Positions 28,242 to 36,857 of a stretch of 64,000 nt of DNA are shown here, piece after piece (the first letter of the stretch is position 1; each line of letters begins with the position of its first letter). This DNA is from Pacificibacter marinus (GTDB taxonomy: Bacteria > Pseudomonadota > Alphaproteobacteria > Rhodobacterales > Rhodobacteraceae). The translations under genes were made by a program, and so were the position numbers. Location of the stretch: contig NZ_JAHKPK010000022.1 of NCBI RefSeq assembly GCF_018860665.1, positions 1-64,000 of the forward strand, given 5' to 3'. Below the pieces are notes generated by a model that was given only the letters and a program-made list of their open reading frames with translations, was not told the DNA's origin and ran no database searches.

Positions 28242-29621
28242 TTAGATCGCATAATCGACAATAACATCACTTGCAGTAACATTGGAGGCGCCTTGCAAAA
28301 CTGCAATCACATCACCATTGACCAAGACTTGCGACCCACTGCCATCTTCGATCTGCGTCACCTCGACAACAAAATCACCTGCTTCCTCGGCTTCCGTTGG
28401 CAACGTCACCCGAATGATATCTTCGCCCAGCGCAAAATCCGTAATTTGCGCAAAATCAGCATCAGTATCGCCATCAGAATACAACCAAAACGTATCATTG
28501 CCTGCGCCACCACTTGCGGAGTCTTGCTGATCAAAAACTAAGGTGTCATCGCCCGCGCCGCCCGAAAGCGTATCGGCACCAAGGCCACCAATCAAGACCT
28601 CATCAGCCTCTCCTCCTGACAGGTCATCATCGCCTGCGCCGCCATCCAAAAGATAATCCGAACCAACGTCATCACCGCCGAAAATTACATCATCCCCGTC
28701 ACCAGCAGAAATGATCGCCGTACCTTCGCCAGCATAAACGGAATCGTCGCCGGCGCCCGCTTGAACAATAGCCGCATCATCACCAAGCACGATTGTGTCA
28801 TCATCATCACTGCCAGTAATCTGATGCAAAGCGTAATCCGTTTCGATGCTCACAGTATCACCTGACGTCACAATATCGGCGTCAAATCCACCTTGAAATG
28901 GATCGTCATTGAGGACAAGCGTGTCACCACCATCAGCTAAGACGTGATCAAAAACGTGATCATCCTCACTTGGGGAACTGGGCATTAAAGCCGGACCATC
29001 AAGATCATTTACCCCAGACGGCATTGCGGGAACATCCGGATTAGATGGCGCAAGGACAAGGTCTATAGACTCACCACCAGGCTCAGCGGGCACATCTGGA
29101 TCATCGGGTAAAATCGCACCAAAATCACCGATAGTTTCAAGATTATAAAGCGTCTCTTCGCCCGTTTCTTGCGACGTTACACCTATAAAAATATCTTCTG
29201 CAGGGACTTCATCAAGACCGGGAAAACTGAGCGTTGTTTCAGTCTCTCCGTCGAAGTAACTCAAACTCACGCCAATAGCGCCAGCCTCTGGGTCTTGTAT
29301 CGTGTCCACGATAAATTCACCGCTGCCATCATCTGTCAAATGAAGGGTGATTTCGTCTTCCCCGACTGCGAAATCGCTATAGGTGGTCTCTAAACCATTC
29401 GATACCGCGTCATAATGCACAGATTGCAGATCGGAATCTTCTTCAGAAACCTCCTCAACATCTCCCTCATCGAGAATGTCGACAGCTAGGTCATCTTGGC
29501 TCACAGTCTCAGAGGCGTTCGTACCGTCAGAATTATTGTCAGCCTCATCAGTATCAGCACCTCCATCCCCAAAGACGAAAGCCGCTGGTAGCATCCCCAA
29601 AAGCGCCAATGCCCAAAGCAT
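28242..29621 (-). CDS. acidic RTX (hemolysin-type calcium-binding repeat) protein
   Basis: 459 residues, extremely rich in D, E, G and T. A short hydrophobic N terminus (MLWALALLGMLPAAFVFG) could be a signal or anchor. Residues about 250-400 carry a degenerate row of GGXGXD-type nonapeptides (GAGDDSVYAGEG, GDGDDVIFGGDD, GGAGDDDLSGG, GGLGADTLSGGAGDDTLVF), which bind calcium and fold into a beta-roll, followed by a C-terminal region typical of type I secretion substrates. No catalytic domain and no adjacent secretion genes are visible. AT-rich region upstream (29622-29763). Confidence 0.8.
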   Translation of the reverse strand: MLWALALLGMLPAAFVFGDGGADTDEADNNSDGTNASETVSQDDLAVDILDEGDVEEVSEEDSDLQSVHYDAVSNGLETTYSDFAVGEDEITLHLTDDGSGEFIVDTIQDPEAGAIGVSLSYFDGETETTLSFPGLDEVPAEDIFIGVTSQETGEETLYNLETIGDFGAILPDDPDVPAEPGGESIDLVLAPSNPDVPAMPSGVNDLDGPALMPSSPSEDDHVFDHVLADGGDTLVLNDDPFQGGFDADIVTSGDTVSIETDYALHQITGSDDDDTIVLGDDAAIVQAGAGDDSVYAGEGTAIISAGDGDDVIFGGDDVGSDYLLDGGAGDDDLSGGEADEVLIGGLGADTLSGGAGDDTLVFDQQDSASGGAGNDTFWLYSDGDTDADFAQITDFALGEDIIRVTLPTEAEEAGDFVVEVTQIEDGSGSQVLVNGDVIAVLQGASNVTASDVIVDYAI

Positions 29622-29775
29622 AGCTTACCTCACCACTTATTCACAACGTCTCCTATAGCACATATGATTGAAGAATCAGAAGAACATTTTAAAAACACTT
29701 TAACCTAAACTGTCGTTAATAAAGGTTAATTTCAGAATACGACTGTAAAGTTTTATCACATCAATGGAATCCACT

Positions 29776-30072
29776 ATGAGTGACCCCCTCAAAGACTCGT
29801 CAAATGACATCGAAAAACTGAGCCAAGAAGTGGCCCGTCTCAATGCGCATCGCTTTATTCGCCTGCACGATTCAACTTGGCGCCTGATGTGGTTCAATTT
29901 CCTGCGCGGCTTGGCGTTTGGCTTTGGGTCCGTTGCTGGCGCCACAATCGTTGTGTCAATCGTCGGCTATATCTTGAACCAAATCGAAGTGGTTCCGATC
30001 ATCGGCGAATGGGCCAAACAAATTGCCGCTGAAATCATGACCGACACCACCTCTACGGGGGACGGCAACTAG
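29776..30072 (+). CDS. small membrane protein, DUF5665 type
   Basis: 98 residues from the ATG at 29776; an upstream in-frame ATG at 29764 is less likely. A charged N-terminal helix ([19 protein letters not shown]) precedes one long hydrophobic segment ([25 protein letters not shown]) and an amphipathic tail with [15 protein letters not shown]. This matches the DUF5665 family of small membrane proteins found in alphaproteobacteria; function unknown. It lies in front of rpsO, separated by a 155-bp region with two hairpins. Confidence 0.75.
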   Translation: MSDPLKDSSNDIEKLSQEVARLNAHRFIRLHDSTWRLMWFNFLRGLAFGFGSVAGATIVVSIVGYILNQIEVVPIIGEWAKQIAAEIMTDTTSTGDGN

Positions 30073-30086
30073 CACCACCAGTACGT

Positions 30087-30152
30087 TGCGCAAAAAACTT
30101 TCCTTTTGCGCAGAATCCGCCTATACGCCCCCATCCGCATCAAATTATGCGG
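30087..30152 (+). promoter_or_regulatory. two hairpins in the rpsO leader region
   Basis: First hairpin: TGCGCAAAA (30087-30095) with TTTTGCGCA (30104-30112), a perfect 9-bp stem with an 8-base loop. Second: CCGCAT (30135-30140) with ATGCGG (30147-30152), loop of 6. Neither has a following T-tract. They could form part of an S15-responsive leader or mark the end of the upstream transcript. Confidence 0.35.
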
Positions 30153-30227
30153 GTGATTCATGGGCCCTGCTGGACGACATCCCGGCTTGTGCCGTCTTCG
30201 TACCCTAACCTTATAAAGGAGACCCCG

Positions 30228-30497
30228 ATGTCGATTACTGCAGAAGATAAAGCACGCATCATGAAAGAATTCGCAACCAAAGAAGGTGACACTGGCTCAC
30301 CCGAAGTTCAGGTTGCTATCCTTTCCTCACGCATCGCTACGCTCACCGAGCACTTCAAAACACACAAAAAAGACAACCACGGTCGCCGTGGCCTGTTGAT
30401 GATGGTTGCGCAGCGCCGCAAACTTCTTGACTACGTCAAAGGCAAAGACGCCGCACGTTACCAGTCGCTCATCGAGCGCCTCGGCCTGCGTCGCTAA
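30228..30497 (+). CDS. rpsO: 30S ribosomal protein S15
   Basis: 89 residues from the ATG at 30228, preceded by AAAGGAGA. Typical S15: [34 protein letters not shown] and the C-terminal [13 protein letters not shown]. It binds the central domain of 16S rRNA early in 30S assembly. The in-frame ATG at 30147 would add 27 residues with no family match. Usually rpsO stands directly before pnp; here pnp begins 11 kb further on. Confidence 0.98.
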   Translation: MSITAEDKARIMKEFATKEGDTGSPEVQVAILSSRIATLTEHFKTHKKDNHGRRGLLMMVAQRRKLLDYVKGKDAARYQSLIERLGLRR

Positions 30498-30523
30498 GCG
30501 ATTTGTGATCAGATCTAATCTGA

Positions 30524-30553
30524 GAAAAACGCGTCCCTCGGGGCGCGTTTTTT
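30524..30553 (+). terminator. intrinsic terminator after rpsO
   Basis: GC-rich stem ACGCGTCC paired with GGGCGCGT (one G-T pair), short loop, followed by six Ts, 30 bp after the rpsO stop. Confidence 0.88.
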
Positions 30554-30716
30554 GCATGTCACGTTAACCAATTCCGTACCCCCACCGCACGTTGCAACCG
30601 CCCACTTTTGCAACCCTTACAAAACATTGCGGCGCGTCTTTTCAATTGTTTAAACATTTCAACCCACCTCACTTTACATGTTTTAAAGGTCATTTGTGCT
30701 TCAACCCTTTGCCGCT

Positions 30717-32315
30717 TTAGTCTTCAACCGAGTTAAGAAGCGCAATTGCCCAGGCTGGCAGATTTATGGATAGATTTAATTCACCCTTTGCATTGCTTGA
30801 AACATTTTCCCGACGTGTATTTGTTGCGGCTGCCTTTATGTCTTTAACGTCACTTCGACTGAGGTTCAGTGGGTACCCGAGAGCCTGATACTTCGCCATC
30901 GCGTTGCCGTGATCCTTGTCTACGATCTCTATCTGGTAATCTGTGTTCGCGGGCAAATCTGTGATATTGACGGTAATTGTGCGGGAGGTACCTTGCGCAA
31001 GAATAGCATCAGCCACATCGCGCGTGTTGAAAGAGGCGGGCACAGATTGGGTGACCTCATCAGGGTAATTGTAAAACAGACCAGTCACGTTTTGGGTTTG
31101 TCCGTGTCGGGTGATGACGCCGTTTTTGGTACGGGCCAATAGGTGATCGCCCAAAGCAGACATAAAACGGTAGGCATGATAGGTTGGTTTTGGAATTCCA
31201 TGTTGATTAATCATGCCGAACCCCCCGTGGAAGGGTTCTTGCCCACCGCCCTCTTCTTCAAAAATATCGCTAAAGGCCCAGTAGGACATCGAGTCAACGC
31301 AGCCTGTAGCTTCAAGGTTGGCCCGCACAACAAATGTCGCCGCCTGAAGATAGTCATGAGTGTAATCGCGCGAGCTTGAACTTGAACTCCACTCTGTCAA
31401 ATGAATTTCAGCATTCGGATAGGGGCTATTTTTGACGATAGACTTTACATGGGCGAGATCGCGGGGGGTTGCGTCCTTGTCACGCGTAAGCCGCGCGCCT
31501 TGGCCGTGTTCGTCAAGCGCCCAGTCTGTCGGGTACGGGTGCACAGAAATAAAATCGACAGGCACGTTTTCAGCCCGACAATAGGTGAAAAATTCCTGCA
31601 GCCAGACTGGCTCCCAGTCCATCGTCGACAGGTCTTCAACATTTAGAACCTCCGCATGTTTACTTGTGTCTTCGATCTCGCCCGCGAACCGTTCATCGGG
31701 GACATAGTTACTGGTCGCAGGCCCGCCAATACGCAAGCTGGGATCGACGGCTTTAACGGCGATTGCTGTGCGTTTATAGAGTTCTAGATATTGCGAGCGC
31801 GTGCCGATAAAGAACGGTTTCAGGTTTGGCTCGTTCCAACACTCAAAATACCACGTGCGGACCTCATCAATGCCGTATCGGTCAACCCAATGGGCTGTCG
31901 TAGCGCGAACCAATTCCTGCCATTTGTCATAGTCAGTGGGCGGCGCCCCGTTTGCGCCCCACCAGAAGACCGTTTTTTTGTGTTCGGCGATTGCAGTCGG
32001 CATGAAGGCAAATTCGACAAAGGGGCGGATGCCCATGTCCAGCAGCGCATCAAACAAGGCATCTACGTATTGAAAGTAAGGGGCGACGTTGCCGTTTTCA
32101 TCTTCTCGATAAACGAACATGTCATCGTGAAAGAGCCCATGAAATCGAATGTAACGAAAACCGTGGGTTTTAACGAGATCACGCAGTTGGGTCTGCCAAT
32201 CCGCACGCAGGCCTTCGGCTGCGCGGCCAGCACCAACGCAATGGGTCCAGAACGGGGCGATTGGTTCACCTTGATGTTTGGTGCTGACGATCAGGTCTTG
32301 TGTGTTGATATTCAT
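30717..32315 (-). CDS. GH39 family glycosidase (beta-xylosidase-like)
   Basis: 532 residues, no signal peptide, so cytoplasmic. A (beta/alpha)8 barrel of family GH39: the acid/base glutamate is in CWNEPN (E162), and the nucleophile glutamate is in IHLTEWSSS (E308). RYIRFHGLFHDDM near residue 54 is a typical GH39 substrate-pocket segment. A C-terminal beta-sandwich follows (about 410-532). Most characterised bacterial members are beta-xylosidases, but other activities occur, so the sugar is not certain. Downstream of the LacI-type regulator with a 28-bp gap, probably one operon, opposite to the ABC transporter genes. Likely removes xylose or a related sugar from imported oligosaccharides. Confidence 0.88.
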   Translation of the reverse strand: MNINTQDLIVSTKHQGEPIAPFWTHCVGAGRAAEGLRADWQTQLRDLVKTHGFRYIRFHGLFHDDMFVYREDENGNVAPYFQYVDALFDALLDMGIRPFVEFAFMPTAIAEHKKTVFWWGANGAPPTDYDKWQELVRATTAHWVDRYGIDEVRTWYFECWNEPNLKPFFIGTRSQYLELYKRTAIAVKAVDPSLRIGGPATSNYVPDERFAGEIEDTSKHAEVLNVEDLSTMDWEPVWLQEFFTYCRAENVPVDFISVHPYPTDWALDEHGQGARLTRDKDATPRDLAHVKSIVKNSPYPNAEIHLTEWSSSSSSRDYTHDYLQAATFVVRANLEATGCVDSMSYWAFSDIFEEEGGGQEPFHGGFGMINQHGIPKPTYHAYRFMSALGDHLLARTKNGVITRHGQTQNVTGLFYNYPDEVTQSVPASFNTRDVADAILAQGTSRTITVNITDLPANTDYQIEIVDKDHGNAMAKYQALGYPLNLSRSDVKDIKAAATNTRRENVSSNAKGELNLSINLPAWAIALLNSVED

Positions 32316-32343
32316 TTTAATGATGGCCTCCTCGCCGCGTTGC

Positions 32344-33381
32344 CTATGGTGCCGAATCCTGAAAACTCGCTGCCTTCACAGGCGAAGCGATGCTTTGGCC
32401 GAGCACAAACTGCGGCACCAGAATGTGTTCTCTAGGTGGGATATCAGCGCCTGCAGGAGTGGTGCGGTCGATCAGAAAACGGGTCGCCATTTCTGCAATT
32501 TCGTTAACGTCTTGCACCACCATGGTCATTTTCGGTTCGATGACTTTGCTCCACGGGGCATCATCGATTGCGGTCAGTGAGACTTCTTCGGGGCATTTGA
32601 TGCCTAAATCCCGCATGGCCTGCAGCGCGCCAAGCGCCATCACATTGTTGGCGGCGACCACGGCCGTGGGTTTGTCGGGACGCACCAACATCCGCATGGC
32701 TTGCTTGTATCCGATGTCACCATCGTAATCGCCGTGCAATATGAGACTCTCGTCAACCTCTAAACCGAACGCGGCCATAGTCGCTCGAAACCCTTGATTG
32801 CGCTCCTCCGCGGTCCAGAGCCCCTCGACACCCGCCAAATGCGCGATTCGTGTGTGCCCCTCGCGGATCAAACGTTCGGTCAGCATAGCGCTGGCCATGC
32901 GATTGTCACAGCCGACGAAATCAGCAGCAAAGCCGTCAACTTTGTGATCCACGAGGACCATCGGGATTTTCAGGGATTTAAGGTAGGCCACATCCTCTGG
33001 CGACGTGATGTGCGAAGATAGAATGATACCGGACACCCGTTGCGAGGCAAGTGTTTCGAGAATCGCACGTTCACGTTTTGCATTGCCACGTGAGCTGGCG
33101 ACAACGACGAGGTATTGGTGGTCGATCAAGAGGTTTTCGACCTGCTTAAGCATTTGAGAATAAAACGGATTGGCGAGGTCGGCGAGCACCATGCCGATCA
33201 TCCGGCTGCGCCCCGCTTTCAGTCCTTGAGCCAGAGGATTTGGGGAATAGCCGACTGAATTTGCCGCATCTTGAATGCGCTTCAAGGTGTCCGCGCTGAC
33301 GCGCTCGCTTCCGTTTAAGGCAAGTGAGACGGTAGAAATTGACACCTTGGCCAACTTGGCCACATCTTTGATCGTCGCCAT
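32344..33381 (-). CDS. LacI family transcriptional repressor
   Basis: 345 residues. N-terminal helix-turn-helix and hinge: ATIKDVAKLAKVSISTVSLA, then NSVGYSPNPLAQGLKAG. The periplasmic-binding-protein-like effector domain spans about 60-335, with IGMVLADLANPFYS and AANNVMALGALQAM. It most likely represses the divergent ABC transporter operon and its own operon with the GH39 gene. An 18-bp near-palindrome of LacI type at 33611-33628 is the expected operator. The effector is probably the imported oligosaccharide or a breakdown product. Confidence 0.92.
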   Translation of the reverse strand: MATIKDVAKLAKVSISTVSLALNGSERVSADTLKRIQDAANSVGYSPNPLAQGLKAGRSRMIGMVLADLANPFYSQMLKQVENLLIDHQYLVVVASSRGNAKRERAILETLASQRVSGIILSSHITSPEDVAYLKSLKIPMVLVDHKVDGFAADFVGCDNRMASAMLTERLIREGHTRIAHLAGVEGLWTAEERNQGFRATMAAFGLEVDESLILHGDYDGDIGYKQAMRMLVRPDKPTAVVAANNVMALGALQAMRDLGIKCPEEVSLTAIDDAPWSKVIEPKMTMVVQDVNEIAEMATRFLIDRTTPAGADIPPREHILVPQFVLGQSIASPVKAASFQDSAP

Positions 33382-33771
33382 TTGTCAGAACCCTTTGTAC
33401 CCGAACTACAGGAATGAGATAGCGCGCACGCCACTGTATTGGCAATCTTGATAGAACGAATCGAAACGATCTAGCAAGATATTCTTATCGATATAGCTCT
33501 AGACGAGTTACGATATTCTATATTTATCCTTCTAAACGTAATACTTACTTAGATTTTTTACTTTATTTTTTCGAGGTGTTGACAGGTGTAGATTGCTTAT
33601 GTCAACTATATATCGAAACCTTTCGATAGGTGGCTTTGGTGCTCGGGAGGGCATCGCCATTCAGACAGTAGCGGCCTTTCCTACTTCGGTGAGCAGTCTT
33701 TTGGCGTGTGGGCGCGACTATTGAGAGGGGGCGGAGATTTCATGGTGAAATCTCATTCAGGGAGGAAATCG
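33382..33771. promoter_or_regulatory. divergent control region of the sugar-utilisation module
   Basis: 390 bp between the repressor and binding-protein genes, AT-rich around 33480-33570. It contains a -35 box TTGACA at 33579-33584, with AT-rich -10 options within 33604-33612, so RNA polymerase would overlap the palindromic operator at 33611-33628. A second operator-like half-site ATCGAAACG is at 33460-33468, nearer the repressor gene. No additional coding region is supported here. Confidence 0.6.
33611..33628. promoter_or_regulatory. LacI-family operator candidate
   Basis: TATCGAAACCTTTCGATA: two 8-bp arms pair perfectly and only the central CC breaks the dyad. The form (AAAC-centre-TTT inside a CG-containing palindrome) is typical of LacI/GalR-family operators. 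It overlaps the likely promoter of the ABC operon. Confidence 0.65.
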
Positions 33772-35064
33772 ATGAGCTATCTGATGAAAAACCGCAGTCG
33801 TATTGCGGCTGCCGGACTTGCGCTTGGCGTGCTGGGTGCTGCCGGCGGCGCGAACGCGCAAGAAATCAAAATGTGGAATCTCGCGGATGCGGGCGGCGGC
33901 GAGGCCGAGTTCCTTTTAGATGCCGCTGCCGAATTTTCTGAAACACACCCAGGCGTGACATTCGTTTTTGAAACATTCCCCAACGAAGCCTACAAAACTC
34001 AAATCCAGATCGCGCTGGCAGGATCGTCCCCGCCGGATGTGTTCTTCAACTGGTCCGGTGAAGACGCCATGCGTCTCGCCCGTGACGGGCTGGCGCTGGA
34101 CCTGACAGAATACGCAAATGCCGAAGGCGGCTTCGCCCATGAAATGAGCGACGGCTGGCTGTCTTCGTTTGCCATTGATGGTCGCTACTACGGGATGCCG
34201 ACCCATGCCGTGTCGAAATATTTCTACTACAGTACGGCATTTTTTGAAGAACACGGCCTGTCCGAACCCACAACAATTGCCGAACTTGGCGGTTTGTGCA
34301 CATCGATCCGCGAAATCGATTCATCCATCGTGCCCTGGCCACTGGGCAATAATGACCGTTGGAAACTGAACCACCTGATCACGATGTTGAACCACCGTGT
34401 GTTGGGCGATGCGGGCACCGCGGCAGATTACAACCTGTCCGCCCCCGCGGATGAGCTGTTCACAAACCCCGGTTACGTGACCGCATGGCAGGCTGTTCTT
34501 GATCTGCAAAGCGCGGGTTGTTTCGAAGGCGCGCCAAACGCCACCGCCCATGAATCTGCAAACGCAATGTTCTCTGCCGAGGCGTCACCGATGATTTATT
34601 GCGGATCATGGTGCGCTGCGCAGTTCCACGGCGAAGGCTTTACCGAGTTTGGCCTGTTCCGCCTGCCGGCTTTTGAAGGCGGCGCGGGTGATCCCGGTGC
34701 TGGTTTCCTTGTTCCGACCGGGTATCAAGTCTCTGCAAAAACGGAACACCCTGAACTCGTCGCGCAATGGATCAGTTCTCTTGTCAGCGATGAAAACGCA
34801 GCCAAGTTCGCGTCCACGATGGAAGCTATCCCGTCTAACGCAACCTTGATTGATACGGTCGATGGCACCGAACACTACAAATGGATTGCCGAAGACATGG
34901 CATCCGCCACGGGATCGGTAAACGTGCTGGACGTGCTGTTGGAAAACAACGTGTCCAACGCCTACCTCGACGCTGGTGTTGAAATCCTTAACGGAACCAA
35001 AACCCCCGAGGAAGTCATGGCCGACATCCGCGCCGTTGCCATCGCTGCACAGGACGCGATGTAA
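33772..35064 (+). CDS. sugar ABC transporter substrate-binding protein (CUT1)
   Basis: 430 residues from the ATG at 33772, preceded by GGGAGGAA. Signal peptide with cleavage expected after GANA near residue 29. The mature protein is a family-1 extracellular solute-binding protein: IKMWNLADAGGGEAEF, FETFPNEAYKTQIQIALAGSSPPDVFFNW, FLVPTGYQVSAKTEHPELV. It would capture an oligosaccharide in the periplasm. First gene of the operon with two permeases, an ATPase and a hydrolase. Upstream in-frame starts at 33706 and 33739 have no comparable ribosome binding site. Confidence 0.92.
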   Translation: MSYLMKNRSRIAAAGLALGVLGAAGGANAQEIKMWNLADAGGGEAEFLLDAAAEFSETHPGVTFVFETFPNEAYKTQIQIALAGSSPPDVFFNWSGEDAMRLARDGLALDLTEYANAEGGFAHEMSDGWLSSFAIDGRYYGMPTHAVSKYFYYSTAFFEEHGLSEPTTIAELGGLCTSIREIDSSIVPWPLGNNDRWKLNHLITMLNHRVLGDAGTAADYNLSAPADELFTNPGYVTAWQAVLDLQSAGCFEGAPNATAHESANAMFSAEASPMIYCGSWCAAQFHGEGFTEFGLFRLPAFEGGAGDPGAGFLVPTGYQVSAKTEHPELVAQWISSLVSDENAAKFASTMEAIPSNATLIDTVDGTEHYKWIAEDMASATGSVNVLDVLLENNVSNAYLDAGVEILNGTKTPEEVMADIRAVAIAAQDAM

Positions 35065-35118
35065 TCCCTGCGCATCTGCGTCGCCCACCATCAGGTGACA
35101 TTTATAAGGAGCCTTCAC

Positions 35119-36030
35119 GTGAATTCACCTTTTGGTACACAAAAACAAGCTGGCGGCAGACGAACTATGTCGTCTGGTGCCAGCAACGCCATCTTACTTT
35201 TGCCCGCTCTGTCGCTGTGCATGATTTTTATTTTCGTACCCGCCATGCTGGCCATATCAGGGTCGCTGTATTCCTACGGGCTAACGTCGCCAACACGTGA
35301 CTTTGTTGGCTTGGGGAACTACATCAAGCTGGTTCAGGATTCAATTTTCTGGGTCAGCCTTAAGAACAATTTGATCATCGTGTTTGGCTCGATCGTGCTG
35401 CAAATTGGCATCGGTTGCGTGCTGGCCGCGATTCTGGATCGCGGTATCACATTCGGGTCCACCTTCTTTCGTACCATTATTTTTATGCCGGTGATCGTAT
35501 CAGCGGTGGCCGTGGCCGTCGTTTGGTTGATCATCCTTGATCCCAATATCGGAATGCTGAATAAAATCGTCCAGTCCGTAGGGCTGACACCCCCGTCGCT
35601 GGGCTGGCTGGGTGATCCGAAAATCTCAATCTGGATCGTACTTGGTGTGGCCGCGTGGCAGCAGACAGGTTTCATGATGGTGCTAATCCTCGCGGGCCTG
35701 CAAGGCGTTCCCCAAGAACGCTATGAAGCCGCGGCCCTTGATGGCGCACGCGGATTGCGCGCGTTTTGGTACATCACGCTGCCGTCCATTCGAAACATCC
35801 TGATTGTCGCGGTGCTAATCACCACGATCGGCGGGTTTAAAGTGTTCGATTTCGTCTTTGTTCTGACCAAAGGCGGGCCAGCCAATGCGACGCAAGTTCT
35901 TGGTACATATACCTATTTACAAGCCTTCACGCTCGGAAATCTCGGGTATGCCAACGCCATCGCCGTCGTTCTGCTGCTTATCGCGGTGCTGATCGGCTGG
36001 CTGCAACTAAAAGTGAGCCGCCAAGCATGA
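35119..36030 (+). CDS. sugar ABC transporter permease (MalF type)
   Basis: 303 residues from a GTG at 35119, preceded by AAGGAG 9 bases upstream; the ATG at 35095 has no such site. Six membrane segments and the permease EAA loop (YEAAALDGARGLRAFWYITLP) that contacts the ATPase. The stop overlaps the next permease start (ATGA). Pairs with the MalG-type permease to form the channel of a CUT1 sugar importer. Confidence 0.92.
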   Translation: MNSPFGTQKQAGGRRTMSSGASNAILLLPALSLCMIFIFVPAMLAISGSLYSYGLTSPTRDFVGLGNYIKLVQDSIFWVSLKNNLIIVFGSIVLQIGIGCVLAAILDRGITFGSTFFRTIIFMPVIVSAVAVAVVWLIILDPNIGMLNKIVQSVGLTPPSLGWLGDPKISIWIVLGVAAWQQTGFMMVLILAGLQGVPQERYEAAALDGARGLRAFWYITLPSIRNILIVAVLITTIGGFKVFDFVFVLTKGGPANATQVLGTYTYLQAFTLGNLGYANAIAVVLLLIAVLIGWLQLKVSRQA

Positions 36031-36848
36031 TGTCTAAATTTCGCATAACAAAAATCGCGCTTTACGGCATCATGATACTCTGGAGCACCTTCGTCCTGAT
36101 GCCGCTGGTTTGGATGGTTCTGGCGTCGTTCAAAACCAGAAGAGAGATGTTTACCGCCCCCTACGACCTGCCATCGGCCTTAACGCTGGACAGTTTTGAA
36201 CGAGCGTGGGGTGTGGGGCTGGGATGGTTTATCGCCAATTCCGCGTTGATCACTGTGTCTTCGGTCGGGTTGATTATTCTGGTGTCCGGCACGGCCGCCT
36301 ACGTGCTTGCCCGCGCCAAATCAGTCTGGTTGCGAATGGCCTATATTGCCATCGTGGTCGGGTTCGCTGTGCCCGTCGCTGCGGTCATTGTGCCCCTGTA
36401 TCAGATGGTGTCCGCCGCTGGGTTCGTGAACAGCTACGTGGGGCTAATCATTGTTACCTCGGCCTATGGTATCCCGTTCACTGTGATCCTGTTTTTTGCA
36501 TTTTTTCTGGATTTTCCGAAAGAACTGGAAGAAGCCGCGCGGCTGGATGGATGTTCGAAACAGCAAATATTCTTTCGCATTATCATACCCTTGTCAGGGC
36601 CGGCAGTTGCCAGCGCGGCAATCTTTCAGGCGGTGTTTGTCTGGAACGAATTCCTGCTCGCGCTTTTGCTATTGAACAGCCCAGGGCGCAAAACGATCCC
36701 CGTGGGCATCCTGCAATTGCAGGGGGAATTCACTTCGGACTGGCCGGCAATCATGGCGGGATTGTCACTGGCAACCGTGCCGCTGCTGCTCGTCTTTATC
36801 GTGCTTCAAAAATACTTCGTTCGCTCGCTCGCGGGCCTTGGGAAATAG
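36027..36848 (+). CDS. sugar ABC transporter permease (MalG type)
   Basis: 273 residues, six membrane segments, EAA loop LEEAARLDGCSKQQIFFRI and the C-terminal pattern seen in MalG-type subunits (FVRSLAGLGK). Overlaps the preceding permease gene by four bases and is followed after 9 bp by the ATPase gene, a compact transporter operon. Confidence 0.92.
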   Translation: MMSKFRITKIALYGIMILWSTFVLMPLVWMVLASFKTRREMFTAPYDLPSALTLDSFERAWGVGLGWFIANSALITVSSVGLIILVSGTAAYVLARAKSVWLRMAYIAIVVGFAVPVAAVIVPLYQMVSAAGFVNSYVGLIIVTSAYGIPFTVILFFAFFLDFPKELEEAARLDGCSKQQIFFRIIIPLSGPAVASAAIFQAVFVWNEFLLALLLLNSPGRKTIPVGILQLQGEFTSDWPAIMAGLSLATVPLLLVFIVLQKYFVRSLAGLGK

Positions 36849-36857
36849 GGTTTACAC

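Noticed and set aside
28500-28760. Repetitive DNA suggesting a CRISPR or satellite array
   Set aside because: The repetition comes from the calcium-binding RTX codons; unit lengths and sequences vary and no spacers are present.
33480-33600. AT-rich stretch as a replication origin or horizontally acquired edge
   Set aside because: No DnaA-box cluster was seen, and AT-richness is explained by a divergent promoter region.
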